From SIG435 sp045530725 (GTDB lineage Bacteria > Bacillota > Clostridia > UMGS1810): a stretch of DNA of 56,336 bases. Numbering within the stretch: position 1 is the stretch's first letter; the number at the start of each line of letters is the position of its first letter. Both the position numbers and the translations under genes were made by a program. The stretch spans positions 1-56,336 of the forward strand of contig JAZSCT010000025.1 of the NCBI GenBank assembly GCA_045530725.1, given 5' to 3'. The notes under the pieces are model-generated. The model was given only the letters and a program-made list of their open reading frames with translations. It searched no databases and was not told the origin of the DNA. This document shows positions 8,550-17,538 of this stretch, in pieces.

Positions 8550-9321
8550 TTTTTATACATTATACAGCGGGAGTTCGGGCAATTCAGCCCTGGTCTCAAC
8601 AGACAATACAAACATACTGATAGATGCGGGAGTAAGTGCAACCAAGATCATTACCGCTTTGAATGAAGTGGGGGTAAGTCCTAAGGAGATAGACGCTATT
8701 CTTATTACTCATGAGCATTCTGATCATATTGCGGGGCTTGATGTTTTTTGTAAAAAATTCAACATCCCAATATATGCAAACAAAGAAACACTATCTGTAC
8801 TGGAAAACTCGGTACGTTGCGTTTATCCTGACAGATTCAGAGAGATTACGCCTTATGAGAGTTTTACTATTCGTGATGCAACGGTTTTTCCCTTCGATAT
8901 TTCCCACGATGCCATTCATCCTATGGGATACAGCATTATGAGTGATGATACGAAGGTTTCATTTGTCACCGATATGGGAAAGATCAATGATACCATTCTC
9001 AAGATAATCTGCAAAAGTGAAGCGGTACTTATAGAGTCAAACTATGATGAAGATATGCTTATGTCAGGATTCTATCCATGGAATCTTAAGAAACGAATCC
9101 TTGGGGATAAGGGACACTTATCCAATGACAAAGCGGCATGGGTTGCCGCACAGATTGCAAGTTGGGGGACAAAGCATATAGCATTGGGACATCTCAGCGA
9201 AAACAACAATACACCTGAACTTGCATATGATACAGTTTATTCTGTACTCAAGAAGAATGATCTTGAAAAGGATGTTACTTTATCAGTGGCACCGAGAAGC
9301 AAAGTACATAAGGTTTTGTAA
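8542..9321 (+). CDS. metallo-beta-lactamase-fold hydrolase, WalJ/YycJ-like
   Basis: The 259-residue protein begins with the family phrase YSGSSGNSALVSTDNTNILI and carries the metal-binding motif THEHSDH (near residue 57), with later ligands in SFVTDMG and LGHLSENN. WalJ/YycJ is an exonuclease-like MBL protein that in Bacillus sits with the walRK cell-wall regulators. Here it overlaps the murA stop by 8 bases and so is translationally coupled to it, keeping the link with wall synthesis. No walRK genes are present nearby. Confidence 0.87.
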   Translation: MINFYTLYSGSSGNSALVSTDNTNILIDAGVSATKIITALNEVGVSPKEIDAILITHEHSDHIAGLDVFCKKFNIPIYANKETLSVLENSVRCVYPDRFREITPYESFTIRDATVFPFDISHDAIHPMGYSIMSDDTKVSFVTDMGKINDTILKIICKSEAVLIESNYDEDMLMSGFYPWNLKKRILGDKGHLSNDKAAWVAAQIASWGTKHIALGHLSENNNTPELAYDTVYSVLKKNDLEKDVTLSVAPRSKVHKVL

Positions 9322-9348
9322 AAAATCAAACGAAAGGATTGAATACAT

Positions 9349-10290
9349 ATGATGACGGTAAAAGAAATCAGTTACAGCGTATATGGAAGATGTGTATGCG
9401 CCACATATGAAGATATTGAACTTATTGCCACACTTGAAGTAGGGCCAAGAATCGTTAGTCTCAAAAACAGAACAAGTGATAATCCATTCTACAATGACGT
9501 AACGGGAATGCATCTTGGAAGAGCATTTGCAGACAAAACTCTGAAACAGTATGGAGAAGAAAGTGGTGTCTGGCATAATTATGGCGGGCACAGACTCTGG
9601 ACATCTCCCGAAAGTGCACCAAGAACACCTTACCCTGATAATGCACCCATTGAATATGTGGTAGGGGATGATTCAATTAAGTTTATTCAGCCCATACAGA
9701 AATGGACAAATATTGGTCTGGAAATAGAAATAAAGTTCGAAGGAAAAAATACACTTAATGTATATCACAGACTGACTAATCACGGAGCATGGGACGCAGA
9801 ATTTGCACCATGGGCACTTTCTGTACTTGATGCAGGTGGCGTGGAGATTATTCCTCTTCCTGACAACAATACAGGCTTTCTTGCAAACACATGGGTTTCT
9901 CTCTGGTCTTATTGTAAAATGAATGATAAGAGAATTTACTGGGGAGATAAATACATTACTGTTACTCAGGACAGAGAGTGTGTAAATCCTATGAAAATAG
10001 GACTGAGAAGTCTGCACGGATGGAGTGCATATCTTCTCAACAGTACTCTTTTTGTGAAGTATTTCACTCCGTATTACGAAGACGGAGTATTCCCTGACGG
10101 CGGAATGAACTTTGAGACATATACCGAGGCTACATTTATAGAAATGGAAACTCTGGGTGAACTTAAGAAGGTTAAGCCCGGTAAAACTGTGGAACACAAA
10201 GAAACCTGGGAAATCTTTGATAATGTGTCGGTTGATGATTTCAGCGAAGAATCAATCGATAAGATGGTTGAAAAGTATATAATCCGATAG
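9349..10290 (+). CDS. DUF4380-like protein with probable galactose-mutarotase fold
   Basis: The 313-residue soluble protein has no signal peptide or membrane helix. It contains LEVGPRIVSL near the N-terminus, WHNYGGHRLWTSPES near residue 83 and LTNHGAWDAEFAPWALSVLD near 145. These phrases resemble DUF4380 proteins, which are predicted to fold like aldose epimerases (beta-sandwich). The substrate is unknown, and it may bind rather than convert a sugar. The ATG at 9349 follows AAAGGA; the adjacent ATG at 9352 is equally possible. It is probably the last gene of the murA operon. Confidence 0.65.
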   Translation: MMTVKEISYSVYGRCVCATYEDIELIATLEVGPRIVSLKNRTSDNPFYNDVTGMHLGRAFADKTLKQYGEESGVWHNYGGHRLWTSPESAPRTPYPDNAPIEYVVGDDSIKFIQPIQKWTNIGLEIEIKFEGKNTLNVYHRLTNHGAWDAEFAPWALSVLDAGGVEIIPLPDNNTGFLANTWVSLWSYCKMNDKRIYWGDKYITVTQDRECVNPMKIGLRSLHGWSAYLLNSTLFVKYFTPYYEDGVFPDGGMNFETYTEATFIEMETLGELKKVKPGKTVEHKETWEIFDNVSVDDFSEESIDKMVEKYIIR

Positions 10291-10300
10291 ATAAAATAAA

Positions 10301-10347
10301 AATCTCTCAAAATGGTTTATTAATTCCATTTTGAGAGATTATTTTTT
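10301..10347. terminator. bidirectional terminator between convergent operons
   Basis: A perfect 15-bp inverted repeat (10301-10315 with 10326-10340) has a T-rich run on each side, so it can stop both the murA operon (plus) and nrdR (minus). A second imperfect stem (CCTTTAAGAAA with TTTCTTTAAGG) lies at 10353-10383. Confidence 0.9.
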
Positions 10348-10398
10348 TATGTACCTTTAAGAAAAATTCCACTTTCTTTAAGGCTTTTTATTTTATAA

Positions 10399-10854
10399 TT
10401 ATTTGTGCAACAAAAGAGTTTCAAGTTCTTTCATAAATGTTTCCACATCTCTGAACTCTCTATAAACTGATGCAAATCTCACATAGGCAACAGGGTCAAG
10501 TTCTTTGAGTTTTTCCATTACAAACTCGCCCAATTTGGTAGAAGGAATTTCTCTGTCCATTGAGTTAAAGAGTTTGCTTTCCACACTTGAAACGATTTCT
10601 TCCATCTGAGCAAATGACACATCAGTTTTTTCACAGGCACGGACAATACCGTTAAACAATTTCTGTCTGTCGTAGGTCTGTCTCTTACCGTCTTTTTTGA
10701 TGATGATAACAGGTATTGATTCAATCTGTTCGTAAGTAGTGAATCTCTTTTCGCATTTAAGACATTCTCTTCTTCTTCTGATTGAATTTCCCTCGTCGGT
10801 AGGACGGGAGTCAATTACTTTGCTTTCAGGATATTCACAATAGGGACATTTCAT
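10399..10854 (-). CDS. nrdR: transcriptional repressor NrdR
   Basis: The 151-residue protein has an N-terminal zinc ribbon (CPYC at residues 3-6 and CLKC near 31-34) with the conserved SRPTDEGNSIRRRRECLKC stretch, followed by an ATP-cone domain (residues about 49-139). NrdR senses dATP/ATP and represses ribonucleotide reductase genes by binding NrdR boxes. No ribonucleotide reductase gene is in this window. The ribosome site AGAGGT lies 7 bases before the ATG. It sits directly downstream of ftsZ beyond that gene's terminator, with no strong promoter of its own visible, so it may depend on read-through. Confidence 0.96.
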   Translation of the reverse strand: MKCPYCEYPESKVIDSRPTDEGNSIRRRRECLKCEKRFTTYEQIESIPVIIIKKDGKRQTYDRQKLFNGIVRACEKTDVSFAQMEEIVSSVESKLFNSMDREIPSTKLGEFVMEKLKELDPVAYVRFASVYREFRDVETFMKELETLLLHK

Positions 10855-10886
10855 ATCAATTACCTCTCATATGTTATTTGGTATCA

Positions 10887-10921
10887 AAAAAGGGAATGTA
10901 AAATTAATTACATCCCTTTTA
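10887..10921 (-). terminator. terminator after ftsZ
   Basis: AAAAGGGATGTAA and its complement pair with a single bulged base. On the minus strand the stem is followed by TTTTTT, placed between the ftsZ stop and the nrdR start. Confidence 0.75.
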
Positions 10922-10929
10922 TTTTTTAA

Positions 10930-11994
10930 TTAGTCTCTTGTAAGGAATGGAGGAATCACAAGATCATCATCCTCTGCTTCGATAGTGAATGAAGGAACAC
11001 CTTCGTTAGTTTTTGGCTGAGTTTTTTTGCCGTCGTTAAGACCTGTAGCAACAACTGTAATAACGATTTCATCTTCAAGTGAATCATCAACAGATGTACC
11101 GAAGATAATGTTTGCATCATTGTCAACCAATTCATAGATAAGATCAGAAGCACTTTCGATTTCGTAAAGTGTAAGGTTCTTATCACCTGCAATGTTGAAT
11201 ACAACGCTGTCTGCACCATCGATGGTAGTTTCGAGAAGAGGACTGTTGATAGCAGCTTTGATAGCAACTTCTGCTCTGTTTTCGCCTGATGCTCTTCCGA
11301 TACCCATGTGAGCGATACCTGAATCTCTCATTACTGAACTGATATCGGCAAAGTCAAGGTCGATGTATCCAGGGGATGTGATAAGGCCTGAAATACCCTT
11401 AACACCCTGTGAAAGGATACTGTCTGCCATCTTGAATGCATCCTGCATAGAAGTCTTCTTGTCGCAAACTTCAAGGAGTTTGTCATTTGGGATAACAACC
11501 AAAGCATCTACACATTCTCTGAGTTTTGCAATACCTGCTTCTGCTTTTTCAAGTCTTTTTCTTCCTTCAAATTTGAAAGGTTTTGTAACAACGCCAACTG
11601 TAAGTATTCCCATATCTTTTGCAATAGAAGCAACGATAGGTGCTGCACCTGTACCTGTACCACCGCCCATACCGGCAGTTACAAATACCATGTCTGAACC
11701 TTTGATTGCATTTGCTATGTCTTCCTTGCTTTCTTCAGCAGCTCTGTGTCCGATTTCAGGGTTGGCACCTGCACCGAGACCTTTTGTAATCTTTTCACCG
11801 ATCTGAATCTTCACATCAGCATTAGAACGGTTTTCACCGAAAAGAGCCTGAGTTTCTGTGTTTACAGCAATAAACTGAACACCTGCAAGGTTGTCTGTAA
11901 TCATTCTGTTTACGGCATTGTTTCCGCCACCACCGACACCAACAACTATCATATTAGCGCCTGTAATTTGTCCTTTGTTTTCTAATTCTAACAC
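10930..11994 (-). CDS. ftsZ: cell-division GTPase FtsZ (GTG start)
   Basis: The 354-residue tubulin homologue forms the Z-ring. It has the nucleotide phrase VVGVGGGGNNAVNRM, the tubulin signature GMGGGTGTGAAP and the T7 catalytic loop DLDFADISS. The C-terminal peptide VIPPFLTRD is the tail that binds partners such as FtsA and SepF. A start further upstream (12027) is in frame, but the ribosome site AAGGAGG lies inside that extension and is spaced 8 bases from a GTG at 11994, so GTG is preferred. ftsZ has its own promoter and terminator; ftsA is not beside it. Confidence 0.96.
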   Translation of the reverse strand: MLELENKGQITGANMIVVGVGGGGNNAVNRMITDNLAGVQFIAVNTETQALFGENRSNADVKIQIGEKITKGLGAGANPEIGHRAAEESKEDIANAIKGSDMVFVTAGMGGGTGTGAAPIVASIAKDMGILTVGVVTKPFKFEGRKRLEKAEAGIAKLRECVDALVVIPNDKLLEVCDKKTSMQDAFKMADSILSQGVKGISGLITSPGYIDLDFADISSVMRDSGIAHMGIGRASGENRAEVAIKAAINSPLLETTIDGADSVVFNIAGDKNLTLYEIESASDLIYELVDNDANIIFGTSVDDSLEDEIVITVVATGLNDGKKTQPKTNEGVPSFTIEAEDDDLVIPPFLTRD

Positions 11995-12037
11995 GGTTTT
12001 GTCCTCCTTGTGTTTTGTTATTATCATTATAGGTAGA

Positions 12038-12046
12038 ATTATAACA
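12038..12046 (-). promoter_or_regulatory. extended -10 promoter of ftsZ
   Basis: On the minus strand TGTTATAAT is a TGn-TATAAT extended -10. No good -35 lies at standard spacing. It gives a leader of about 35 bases before the GTG start of ftsZ and separates ftsZ from ftsQ transcriptionally. Confidence 0.6.
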
Positions 12047-12141
12047 CATATATTTATAAAATGCTAGTGTTTTTTAAAAAAAAATTAAAAAATGTTAAAA
12101 ATATGTTTCATTTGTTGTATTTTTTGTAACATTTTCGCTTC

Positions 12142-12921
12142 TTAGCCGGTCAAAACAACCTTATTTGGATCGGAAAGATCAAATTTGCCACCGGATTTGT
12201 GGCTTAAGTTTGAAGGGTAGGCCACCTCGAGATATGCAACTTTGTACTCAAGATTGCCCTTGCCGAATATAACACTCATATCATTTTTCAGTATAAGGGA
12301 TACATTGTTGAATTTGTCGATGTTGATTGATGATATCTCACTTGTGAGTTCTGTATTGGAAAGAAGGGAGATAAGTTCTGTGACAGTATCAATTCCTTCC
12401 TGGTTGCCGTGGGATGAGATAATCTCACCGGGAGTTGTGTCGCTTGGAGTTACTCCTGAAATAACAGGGAAATCCAATGCTGATGAAAGGGGCATAACTT
12501 CAAGAATTTTGCCGTTTTTGTCTATTGAGAGAGCATTGGATGCAAACTTTACATAGGCGATTTTTTTGCACTCAGTGACAGATATTCTGATTGTCCCGGG
12601 GAATTCTCTTGATATGTTTACAGTATCAATCATAGGATTTTTCATAATATTTGTTTTTGCCCTTTTGGTGTCCTGTTTGAGGATGTTTTCTCCAGGGGTA
12701 AGTTTCGACTGAATGATTATAATATTTGCATCGATTGTTTCGTTTCCTTCTACGATTATTTCTGTGATGTTAAAAAGAAAACTGAACATTATACAGCCTG
12801 TGATTGCTGCAATAAGACATAATATTATAAAGAAGTTGGGTTTTTTTGATATTTTTTTCTTTGGTGGAGTTTGCTCAGACGATGTATGAGTATTTGTGTT
12901 TTCGTATTCGTGTGTACTCAT
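12142..12921 (-). CDS. ftsQ: cell-division protein FtsQ/DivIB
   Basis: The 259-residue bitopic membrane protein has a basic, Ser/Thr- and Lys-rich cytoplasmic tail (residues 1-30), a single membrane helix (about 31-52) and an extracytoplasmic POTRA domain beginning ITEIIVEGNETIDANIII. FtsQ/DivIB recruits and regulates FtsL, FtsB/DivIC and the septal PBP. The gene starts 3 bases after the murA2 stop, and its ribosome site lies inside the murA2 3' end, so the two are coupled. The name FtsQ or DivIB depends on convention. Confidence 0.88.
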   Translation of the reverse strand: MSTHEYENTNTHTSSEQTPPKKKISKKPNFFIILCLIAAITGCIMFSFLFNITEIIVEGNETIDANIIIIQSKLTPGENILKQDTKRAKTNIMKNPMIDTVNISREFPGTIRISVTECKKIAYVKFASNALSIDKNGKILEVMPLSSALDFPVISGVTPSDTTPGEIISSHGNQEGIDTVTELISLLSNTELTSEISSINIDKFNNVSLILKNDMSVIFGKGNLEYKVAYLEVAYPSNLSHKSGGKFDLSDPNKVVLTG

Positions 12922-12924
12922 ATT

Positions 12925-14178
12925 TTAGTTTTTCCTTTCTGATTTTGCACCCAGAGATTTCAGCGTTTCTAAAATGCTGTCATATCCACGGTCTATATAG
13001 TGGGTGTTATATATATTTGATTCTCCCTCTGCACCAAGTGCTGCAACTATAAGGCCCGCTCCTGATCTTAAGTCCTTTGCATATACATCAGTTCCCTTAA
13101 GATGGGATACACCCTGAATTACAGCAAGATCTCCTTCGATTCTTATATCAGCACCCATTTTCATAAGTTCTGATGCATGGCGGAATCTTCCTTCGAAGAT
13201 TGTTTCCTTGATAAGAGAAGTGCCCTCAGCCATTGACAGCATACTCATGGCGATTGACTGCGAATCGGTGGGAAATCCCGGGTAGGGGGATGTTCTTATC
13301 ATATTTATATTTTTGATTTTGTCAGGTGCGGATATTTCAATGGAGGAATTGTATATATCCAGTTTTGCACCGCTTTCGTCCAGTATGGACACAAATGCCT
13401 GAAGATGAAGGGGATTTACCTTGTTTATAAGGATTTTTCCTCCTGCACACATACAAGCTGAAAGGTAGGTGGATGCTACGATTCTGTCAGGAATCACCGA
13501 ATGTTCGGTGGAATGAAGTTTATCCACACCCTGAATGCGGATAATGGAACTTCCTGCGCCCGATACCTTTGCACCCATAGAGTTCAAGAAATCCTGAAGA
13601 TCCTGAATCTCAGGTTCTCTTGCGGCATTTATAATTGTTGTTTCACCTTCAGATGTGCAGGACAGAAGCATAATATTTTCCGTTGCACCTACTGAAGGGA
13701 AATCAAGATGTATTTTCGTCGGGGTGAAATCTCTTGCATCACAATGAAGAAATCCGTGTGCCTCATAGACTTTTACGCCAAGTTTTCTGAATGCTTTGAT
13801 ATGAAGATCTATTGGTCTCGGACCAAGTTCGCATCCTCCGGGAAAACATACCACGGCAGTCTTTTGTCTTGCAAGAATTGATCCCAGAAATATAATGGAA
13901 GATCTCATCCTTGTCATAAGGGAATGGGGGATGAAATTACCTGTAAGATTTTTTGAGTTTACGGTAATGTGTTTATCTTCACGCTTCACTTTGCAACCTA
14001 GTTCGCAAAGGATTTCCATAGTGGTTTCCACATCGGAAAGATGAGGACAGTTATGTATTACACATTCATCGTCGCAAAGAATCGTTGCAGCCAATACAGG
14101 CAGTACAGCATTTTTTGCGCCATGAATATCTGTTTCGCCATACAAAGGATATCCGCCTGTAATATTTATATGTTCCAT
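12925..14178 (-). CDS. murA: UDP-N-acetylglucosamine 1-carboxyvinyltransferase (MurA), copy 2
   Basis: The 417-residue enzyme is a full-length second MurA. It begins NITGGYPLYGETDIHGAKNA and has the catalytic Cys in FPGGCELGPRPIDLHI. The Lys and Asn of the GAKNA substrate-binding motif are intact, so it is expected to be active. It differs extensively from copy 1 at 7287-8549, so this is an old paralogue pair (MurA/MurZ type), not a recent duplication. It occupies the position between murG and ftsQ where Bacillus carries murB. The ribosome site GGAGG lies 10 bases before the ATG. Confidence 0.94.
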   Translation of the reverse strand: MEHINITGGYPLYGETDIHGAKNAVLPVLAATILCDDECVIHNCPHLSDVETTMEILCELGCKVKREDKHITVNSKNLTGNFIPHSLMTRMRSSIIFLGSILARQKTAVVCFPGGCELGPRPIDLHIKAFRKLGVKVYEAHGFLHCDARDFTPTKIHLDFPSVGATENIMLLSCTSEGETTIINAAREPEIQDLQDFLNSMGAKVSGAGSSIIRIQGVDKLHSTEHSVIPDRIVASTYLSACMCAGGKILINKVNPLHLQAFVSILDESGAKLDIYNSSIEISAPDKIKNINMIRTSPYPGFPTDSQSIAMSMLSMAEGTSLIKETIFEGRFRHASELMKMGADIRIEGDLAVIQGVSHLKGTDVYAKDLRSGAGLIVAALGAEGESNIYNTHYIDRGYDSILETLKSLGAKSERKN

Positions 14179-14234
14179 ACAATAAATACCTCCGAAAAAA
14201 GAGTTTAATCTATTGTATGATATGCCGGTATTTT

Positions 14235-15329
14235 CTACTTTGTCACAATGGATTTAAGTCTTTTGTATATGATTTCACAGGCTTTGGTTTTTGCAAGAGA
14301 AAGTGCATTATTTTCCATTTGCACTCTTTTTGAATCAGAATAAATTACACTTTGTATATCACTTATGAGAAGATCATAGGTAAGATCTTTTTCGAGTATT
14401 ACAAATGCTGCATTTGCTTTTTCAAGTGCTCTTGCATTGTACTCCTGATGATTGTTTACCACATTTGGCGACGGGATAAGAAGAGATGCCTTACCCAGTG
14501 CGCATATTTCAGACAAAGTGATGGCACCTGAGCGGCAGATAACCAGGTCTGCGGCACTTAGTACCGTATCCATATCATCTATATATTTTCTTATTTCAAA
14601 AGTACCGTTGTCTGTTATGTCCGACAGTTCACTTTTTACTCTTTCGTAATCTCTTTCACCTGTGGAGAGGATGATTTTTAAGTTTGTGTCTGGATTTTTC
14701 TTTATAAATTCAATGATTGCATTGTTTATGGCAGTAGCACCAAGACTTCCGCCTACTGCCAGAATAAGTTTCTCATTTGTAAGTCCCAGTTTGCTTCTTG
14801 ATATATTTCTTGAAGAAGAGAGAATAGCAGGACGTATGGGATTGCCTGTTGTAAGGAGTTCTTTTGCACCTTTAAGATAGTCCTTGCTTTCATCAAAACT
14901 GATTGCTGTGACTGTGGATCTCTTTGAAAGAAATCTTATTGCAGACCCGGGAAATACATTCTGCTCGTGAATGAGAGTAGGGATATTCATAAGATTTGCG
15001 GCAAAGACCACAGGAGCGCATACGTATCCGCCTGTTCCTATGACTGCATCCGGTTTAAATGCAGATATTATGGCGCTGCATTTAAGAATAGCAGTTGCAA
15101 ATTTCATTCCCGGACGAAGGTTTTTTATTTTGCTTTCTGTAGAAAAGCCTTCTACGTTGATATATTTTATCCTAAATCCCTCTTTGGGGATAAGTTTGTT
15201 TTCGAGACCTTTTTTTGTGCCGATGAAAAGTATTTTTGATTCAGGTTCTATAGATAATATATATTTTGCTATGGCAATGGCAGGGTTAATATGTCCTGCA
15301 GTTCCGCCACCGGATAATATAATATTCAT
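14235..15329 (-). CDS. murG: UDP-GlcNAc:lipid I GlcNAc transferase MurG
   Basis: The 364-residue GT-B glycosyltransferase adds GlcNAc to lipid I at the inner membrane face, making lipid II. The N-terminal glycine-rich loop SGGGTAGHINPAIAIAKYI is diagnostic, with further MurG phrases GTGGYVCAPVVFAA, LIHEQNVFPG and CRSGAITLSEICALG (donor binding). Length is typical. It lies 25 bases downstream of ftsW and reads towards murA2, within the dcw operon. Confidence 0.96.
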   Translation of the reverse strand: MNIILSGGGTAGHINPAIAIAKYILSIEPESKILFIGTKKGLENKLIPKEGFRIKYINVEGFSTESKIKNLRPGMKFATAILKCSAIISAFKPDAVIGTGGYVCAPVVFAANLMNIPTLIHEQNVFPGSAIRFLSKRSTVTAISFDESKDYLKGAKELLTTGNPIRPAILSSSRNISRSKLGLTNEKLILAVGGSLGATAINNAIIEFIKKNPDTNLKIILSTGERDYERVKSELSDITDNGTFEIRKYIDDMDTVLSAADLVICRSGAITLSEICALGKASLLIPSPNVVNNHQEYNARALEKANAAFVILEKDLTYDLLISDIQSVIYSDSKRVQMENNALSLAKTKACEIIYKRLKSIVTK

Positions 15330-15354
15330 ACTATCAGTCCTTTCTCATGGGACA

Positions 15355-16485
15355 TCAGATGCTGTCACCGGATTTTGACTCCTTCAGATTTCTTGATACA
15401 TTCAGTATAAATCCCATTCCAAGAAGTGTGATTACAAGTGCTGAACCGCCATATGAGAAGAAGGGGAGGGGCATACCTGTTACAGGTATGGAACTTGTTA
15501 CAACAAGGATGTTTATAACCACCTGAAATGCTATAAGCAAAATAATTCCGCTTACTGCAAGACAGGAAAATCTGTCAGGAGCATTCATTGCGATATAGAG
15601 TCCGCGTTTAATAAGAAGTGCAAAAAGAAGTATTACAAATATTGCACCAATAAACCCTAGTTCTTCACATATTATGGAGAATATGAAGTCGTTATGAGGC
15701 TCAGGAATATATAAGAACTTCTGCCTGCTCTGACCAAGTCCAAGTCCGAACAAACCGCCTGAACCTATAGCATATAGAGACTGTACTATCTGATATCCGT
15801 CGCCCAGCATATCTGCTTCGGGATTCATAAATGTTGTGATTCTTTTCAGTCTGTAAGGTGAAGATACAATAAGTGCAATTCCAATGGGTAATACAGCCAT
15901 AAAAGGCACTATGAAGTATCTTAACTTCGTTCCGCCTATGATAAGGACAATTACTCCAACAAAGCCTACTACTATGGCACCGCTCATGTGAGGTTCAAGA
16001 AGTATAAGTACTGCAAAGATACCTATAACTGCAAGAAATGGTACAAACTCTTTTACTGTGGAAATAGGTTCTTTTCTTATAGAAAGACAATGTGCAAGAA
16101 ACAGAGGGAGAGTATATTTTACTATTTCAGATGGCTGAATGGTAAGTGGACCTACACCAAGCCATCTTCTTGCACCATTGATTGATTTTCCGATTCCGGG
16201 AATCAATACGATAAGTACAAGACCAAGACTTATAAGAAGCATCAGAGGTGTCATAGCCTGGATTTTTTTGTAATCGACCTTTGATACATATAGCATAAGC
16301 ACTACGCCACCGGCAGCAAATATTCCCTGTCTCTGTATGAAATAGAGGGCATTTTTCTGGAAATGATGGGCAGATGCACTGCTTGCGCTGAACACCATTA
16401 TCAGACCGAATATAAGAAGTGACATAACAATGGCAAAAAACTGGAAGTCAAAGTTATTAAGTTTTTCATCAGATTTCTTTTTCAT
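15355..16485 (-). CDS. ftsW: SEDS peptidoglycan polymerase FtsW/SpoVE
   Basis: The 376-residue protein has about ten membrane helices and SEDS-family motifs: GLIMVFSASSASA (first helix), GARRWLGVGPLTIQPSEIVK, EPHMSGAIVV (with the catalytic Asp region), EPHNDFIFSIICEELGFIG and GMPLPFFSYGGSALV. With its cognate class B PBP it polymerises lipid II into glycan strands. The dcw position between mraY and murG matches both ftsW and the sporulation gene spoVE; sequence alone does not separate them. The ribosome site GAGGAGGT is excellent. murD, usually just upstream, is absent. Confidence 0.93.
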   Translation of the reverse strand: MKKKSDEKLNNFDFQFFAIVMSLLIFGLIMVFSASSASAHHFQKNALYFIQRQGIFAAGGVVLMLYVSKVDYKKIQAMTPLMLLISLGLVLIVLIPGIGKSINGARRWLGVGPLTIQPSEIVKYTLPLFLAHCLSIRKEPISTVKEFVPFLAVIGIFAVLILLEPHMSGAIVVGFVGVIVLIIGGTKLRYFIVPFMAVLPIGIALIVSSPYRLKRITTFMNPEADMLGDGYQIVQSLYAIGSGGLFGLGLGQSRQKFLYIPEPHNDFIFSIICEELGFIGAIFVILLFALLIKRGLYIAMNAPDRFSCLAVSGIILLIAFQVVINILVVTSSIPVTGMPLPFFSYGGSALVITLLGMGFILNVSRNLKESKSGDSI

Positions 16486-16522
16486 CGGATACCTCCTCTG
16501 TTTTTATTGTGAGATGTTTTCA

Positions 16523-17500
16523 TCAGAACATGATCATATACGAAATGATACAGAGAATAAGAGTTATCAGTATGGCTGACAGAACAATTTTCTTTTCGCT
16601 CCAGTCACACATCTCAAAGTGATGATGAATAGGGCTCATTTTGAATACTCTTTTTCCTGTAAGTTTAAAACTTGTCACCTGAATGATTACAGACAAGGTT
16701 TCTATAACATATACTCCGCCTGCAACAACAAGTATAATGGGATTTTTGATTACAAGAGCCATAGCACATACGGCACCGCCAAGAAACAGCGATCCCGTAT
16801 CACCCATAAACACCTTTGCAGGGTGTGCATTGAAAAGCAAAAATCCTATGCATCCTCCTGTAACTGCCGCTGAAAATACAGCAACAGGAAACAATGAGGG
16901 TGATGAGAGAGAACTTAACTTATATATGGATACTGTAAAGAATACTCCCACTACTGCAGTAACACTTGCCGCCAGACCGTCAAGGCCGTCAGTAAGGTTT
17001 ACGCTGTTTGTACCGCCAACCAGTACAAAAAGTGCCAGAGGAATATAGAAATACCATATATCCACATATCCTTCAACAAAAGGTATCTTAATTGAATAAT
17101 CAATGATACCTGAAGTTTTGCCTGCTATTATAAACAAAAGGGATGATATAATCTGCATCAGCATTTTTTGTTTTTCAGTAAGTCCCAGGTTTCTTTTTTT
17201 GATTATTTTTATAAAGTCATCTACAAACCCTGTGATGCCGAAGAGAAGGGATGTGATAAGCACAAACATCGCTTCTTTATGCGGAGCAAGCACAATGGTT
17301 GATATGGTAATTGCAAGTATAAATATTACTCCGCCCATAGTAGGAGTGCCGCTTTTTTTCTTATGCCAACTCGGACCTATTTCTCTTATTTCCTGACCGA
17401 ACTTAAGTTTGATAAGTGCCGGAATGATAAAAGGTCCCGTTAAAGCACATAGCAGAAAGGAAAGTACCGATGACATTATGATAGTATTTATTGTATCCAA
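16523..17500 (-). CDS. mraY: phospho-N-acetylmuramoyl-pentapeptide transferase MraY (TTG start)
   Basis: The 325-residue, ten-helix membrane enzyme links UDP-MurNAc-pentapeptide to undecaprenyl phosphate, making lipid I. Motifs include KKSGTPTMGGVIFI, FVDDFIKIIKKRN (catalytic Asp pair), NLTDGLDGLA and the histidine-rich SPIHHHFEMCDWSEKKIV loop. The only well-placed start is TTG at 17500, 6 bases after AAGGCGGGA. Length is normal for the family. It is in the dcw operon between murF and ftsW. Confidence 0.96.
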   Translation of the reverse strand: MDTINTIIMSSVLSFLLCALTGPFIIPALIKLKFGQEIREIGPSWHKKKSGTPTMGGVIFILAITISTIVLAPHKEAMFVLITSLLFGITGFVDDFIKIIKKRNLGLTEKQKMLMQIISSLLFIIAGKTSGIIDYSIKIPFVEGYVDIWYFYIPLALFVLVGGTNSVNLTDGLDGLAASVTAVVGVFFTVSIYKLSSLSSPSLFPVAVFSAAVTGGCIGFLLFNAHPAKVFMGDTGSLFLGGAVCAMALVIKNPIILVVAGGVYVIETLSVIIQVTSFKLTGKRVFKMSPIHHHFEMCDWSEKKIVLSAILITLILCIISYMIMF

Positions 17501-17538
17501 AATAATCCCGCCTTAACATAATCTTTTGTTTTAATGAT

